Assembly (NCBI RefSeq): GCF_016862375.1
Contig: NZ_BOMV01000039.1
Span: forward strand, 1-64,000
Source: Paractinoplanes rishiriensis
GTDB lineage: Bacteria > Actinomycetota > Actinomycetes > Mycobacteriales > Micromonosporaceae
DNA length: 64,000 nucleotides
Direction of reading: 5' to 3'
Part shown: positions 63,640 through 64,000 of the stretch, piece after piece
Position numbering within the stretch: position 1 is the first letter of the stretch
Layout of the letters: the number at the start of each line of letters is the position of its first letter
Position numbers and translations under genes: made by a program
The notes under the pieces: generated by a model
Seen by the model: only the letters and a program-made list of their open reading frames with translations
Told to the model about the DNA's origin: nothing
Database searches by the model: none

Positions 63640-64000
63640 ATGGAACCGTCTCGCCCTGCGGATGTCTCGCACTATCTCGGCGTGTTCCGCCGGCACTGGT
63701 GGATCGCACTGATCGCGACGGGTGCCGGTCTGGCCGCGGGCGCGGCGCTGACCAGCGCACTGCCCAAGGTGTACGAGTCGTCGACCGCGGTCCTGGTGCA
63801 GGCTCTCGACCAGGACACGAACGCGCAGGGCGGCCGGACCAAGGGCTCAGTCAACCTGGACACCGAGGCGCAGCTGGTCGGCTCGGGCGCGGTCGCCACC
63901 AAGGCCGCCGCGCTGCTGCGATCCGCACGCTCGCCGATCGACCTGGCCAAGGACGTCAAGGTCGAGGTGCCGGCGAACACCACCGTTCTGGTGATCACGT
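63640..64000 (+). CDS. Wzz-type polysaccharide chain-length determinant, partial (cut by window end)
   Basis: The first 120 residues are present. A short cytoplasmic start (DVSHYLGVFRRHWW) leads into a membrane segment (IALIATGAGLAAGAALTSAL) and an extracytoplasmic domain beginning KVYESSTAVLVQ, the Wzz/capsular-chain-length pattern. Such proteins set polymer length and often carry a C-terminal tyrosine-kinase-like domain, which would lie outside this window. The ribosome-binding site is weak (GAAAGG, about 11 nt upstream, within the structured leader). It suggests that an exopolysaccharide locus continues to the right. Confidence 0.85.
   Translation, partial: MEPSRPADVSHYLGVFRRHWWIALIATGAGLAAGAALTSALPKVYESSTAVLVQALDQDTNAQGGRTKGSVNLDTEAQLVGSGAVATKAAALLRSARSPIDLAKDVKVEVPANTTVLVIT

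Overview
The window is high-GC actinobacterial chromosome. The GC-rich third codon positions, frequent GTG starts, leaderless promoters, Tat and lipoprotein signals and gene families point to a filamentous member of the Micromonosporaceae, probably Actinoplanes or a close relative. That genus call is inference, because no rRNA or species marker is present.

Layout. 1-4.6 kb: tandem repeats, a small hypothetical gene, a Bax-inhibitor-1 membrane protein (-), then a secreted rhamnogalacturonan lyase and a GH29 fucosidase (+) behind a LacI-type palindrome. 4.6-7.1 kb: a bifunctional PBP with a PASTA domain (-). 7.1-8.6 kb: a scarred region with an XRE regulator lacking a normal start and an IclR remnant. 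8.6-19.2 kb: a tightly coupled sugar island holding three intact TIM-barrel epimerases/isomerases, one shrunken one, a Gfo/Idh/MocA oxidoreductase, an RbsA/B/C-type importer, and a GMC flavoprotein with a subunit-3 partner. An IclR regulator faces it, and decayed zinc alcohol dehydrogenase genes lie in and beside it. 21.3 kb: tRNA-Leu(TAA). 21.5-33.8 kb (-): type II NADH dehydrogenase, the MoxR/DUF58 operon, a UdgB-type uracil-DNA glycosylase, a PadR/HAAS pair, Ppx/GppA, amino-acid N-acetyltransferase, DUF501, FtsB and enolase. 34-35.3 kb (+): a PilZ-like protein and a lipoprotein. 35.3-44.9 kb (-): a decayed HAD gene, a DUF885 protein, MazG, a SurA-like lipoprotein, rhomboid, a trypsin-like protease and Mfd.

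45.1-51.5 kb (+) is an overlapping operon of a HoxX-like enzyme, a cellulose-synthase-like glycosyltransferase (CslA type), a radical copper oxidase (GlxA type) and a GH6 hydrolase. The last three match the Streptomyces hyphal-tip glycan system; HoxX is the unexpected partner. PEP carboxylase follows, with a three-copy 45-bp repeat in its coding start. 55.1-58.5 kb holds a four-gene ABC exporter operon behind repeated CCCTGAGG motifs. 58.6-64 kb holds a frameshifted hypothetical gene, a free-standing TSCPD domain, a GH26-like hydrolase (-), a sulfurylase-like/APS-kinase fusion and the start of a Wzz-type chain-length protein, which suggests the edge of an exopolysaccharide locus.

The two most interesting points are the HoxX-CslA-GlxA-GH6 operon, with no hydrogenase gene in the window, and the sugar island. 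The island has the parts expected for oxidation-elimination-hydration (3-keto-glycoside-type) catabolism, and several of its genes carry internal deletions.
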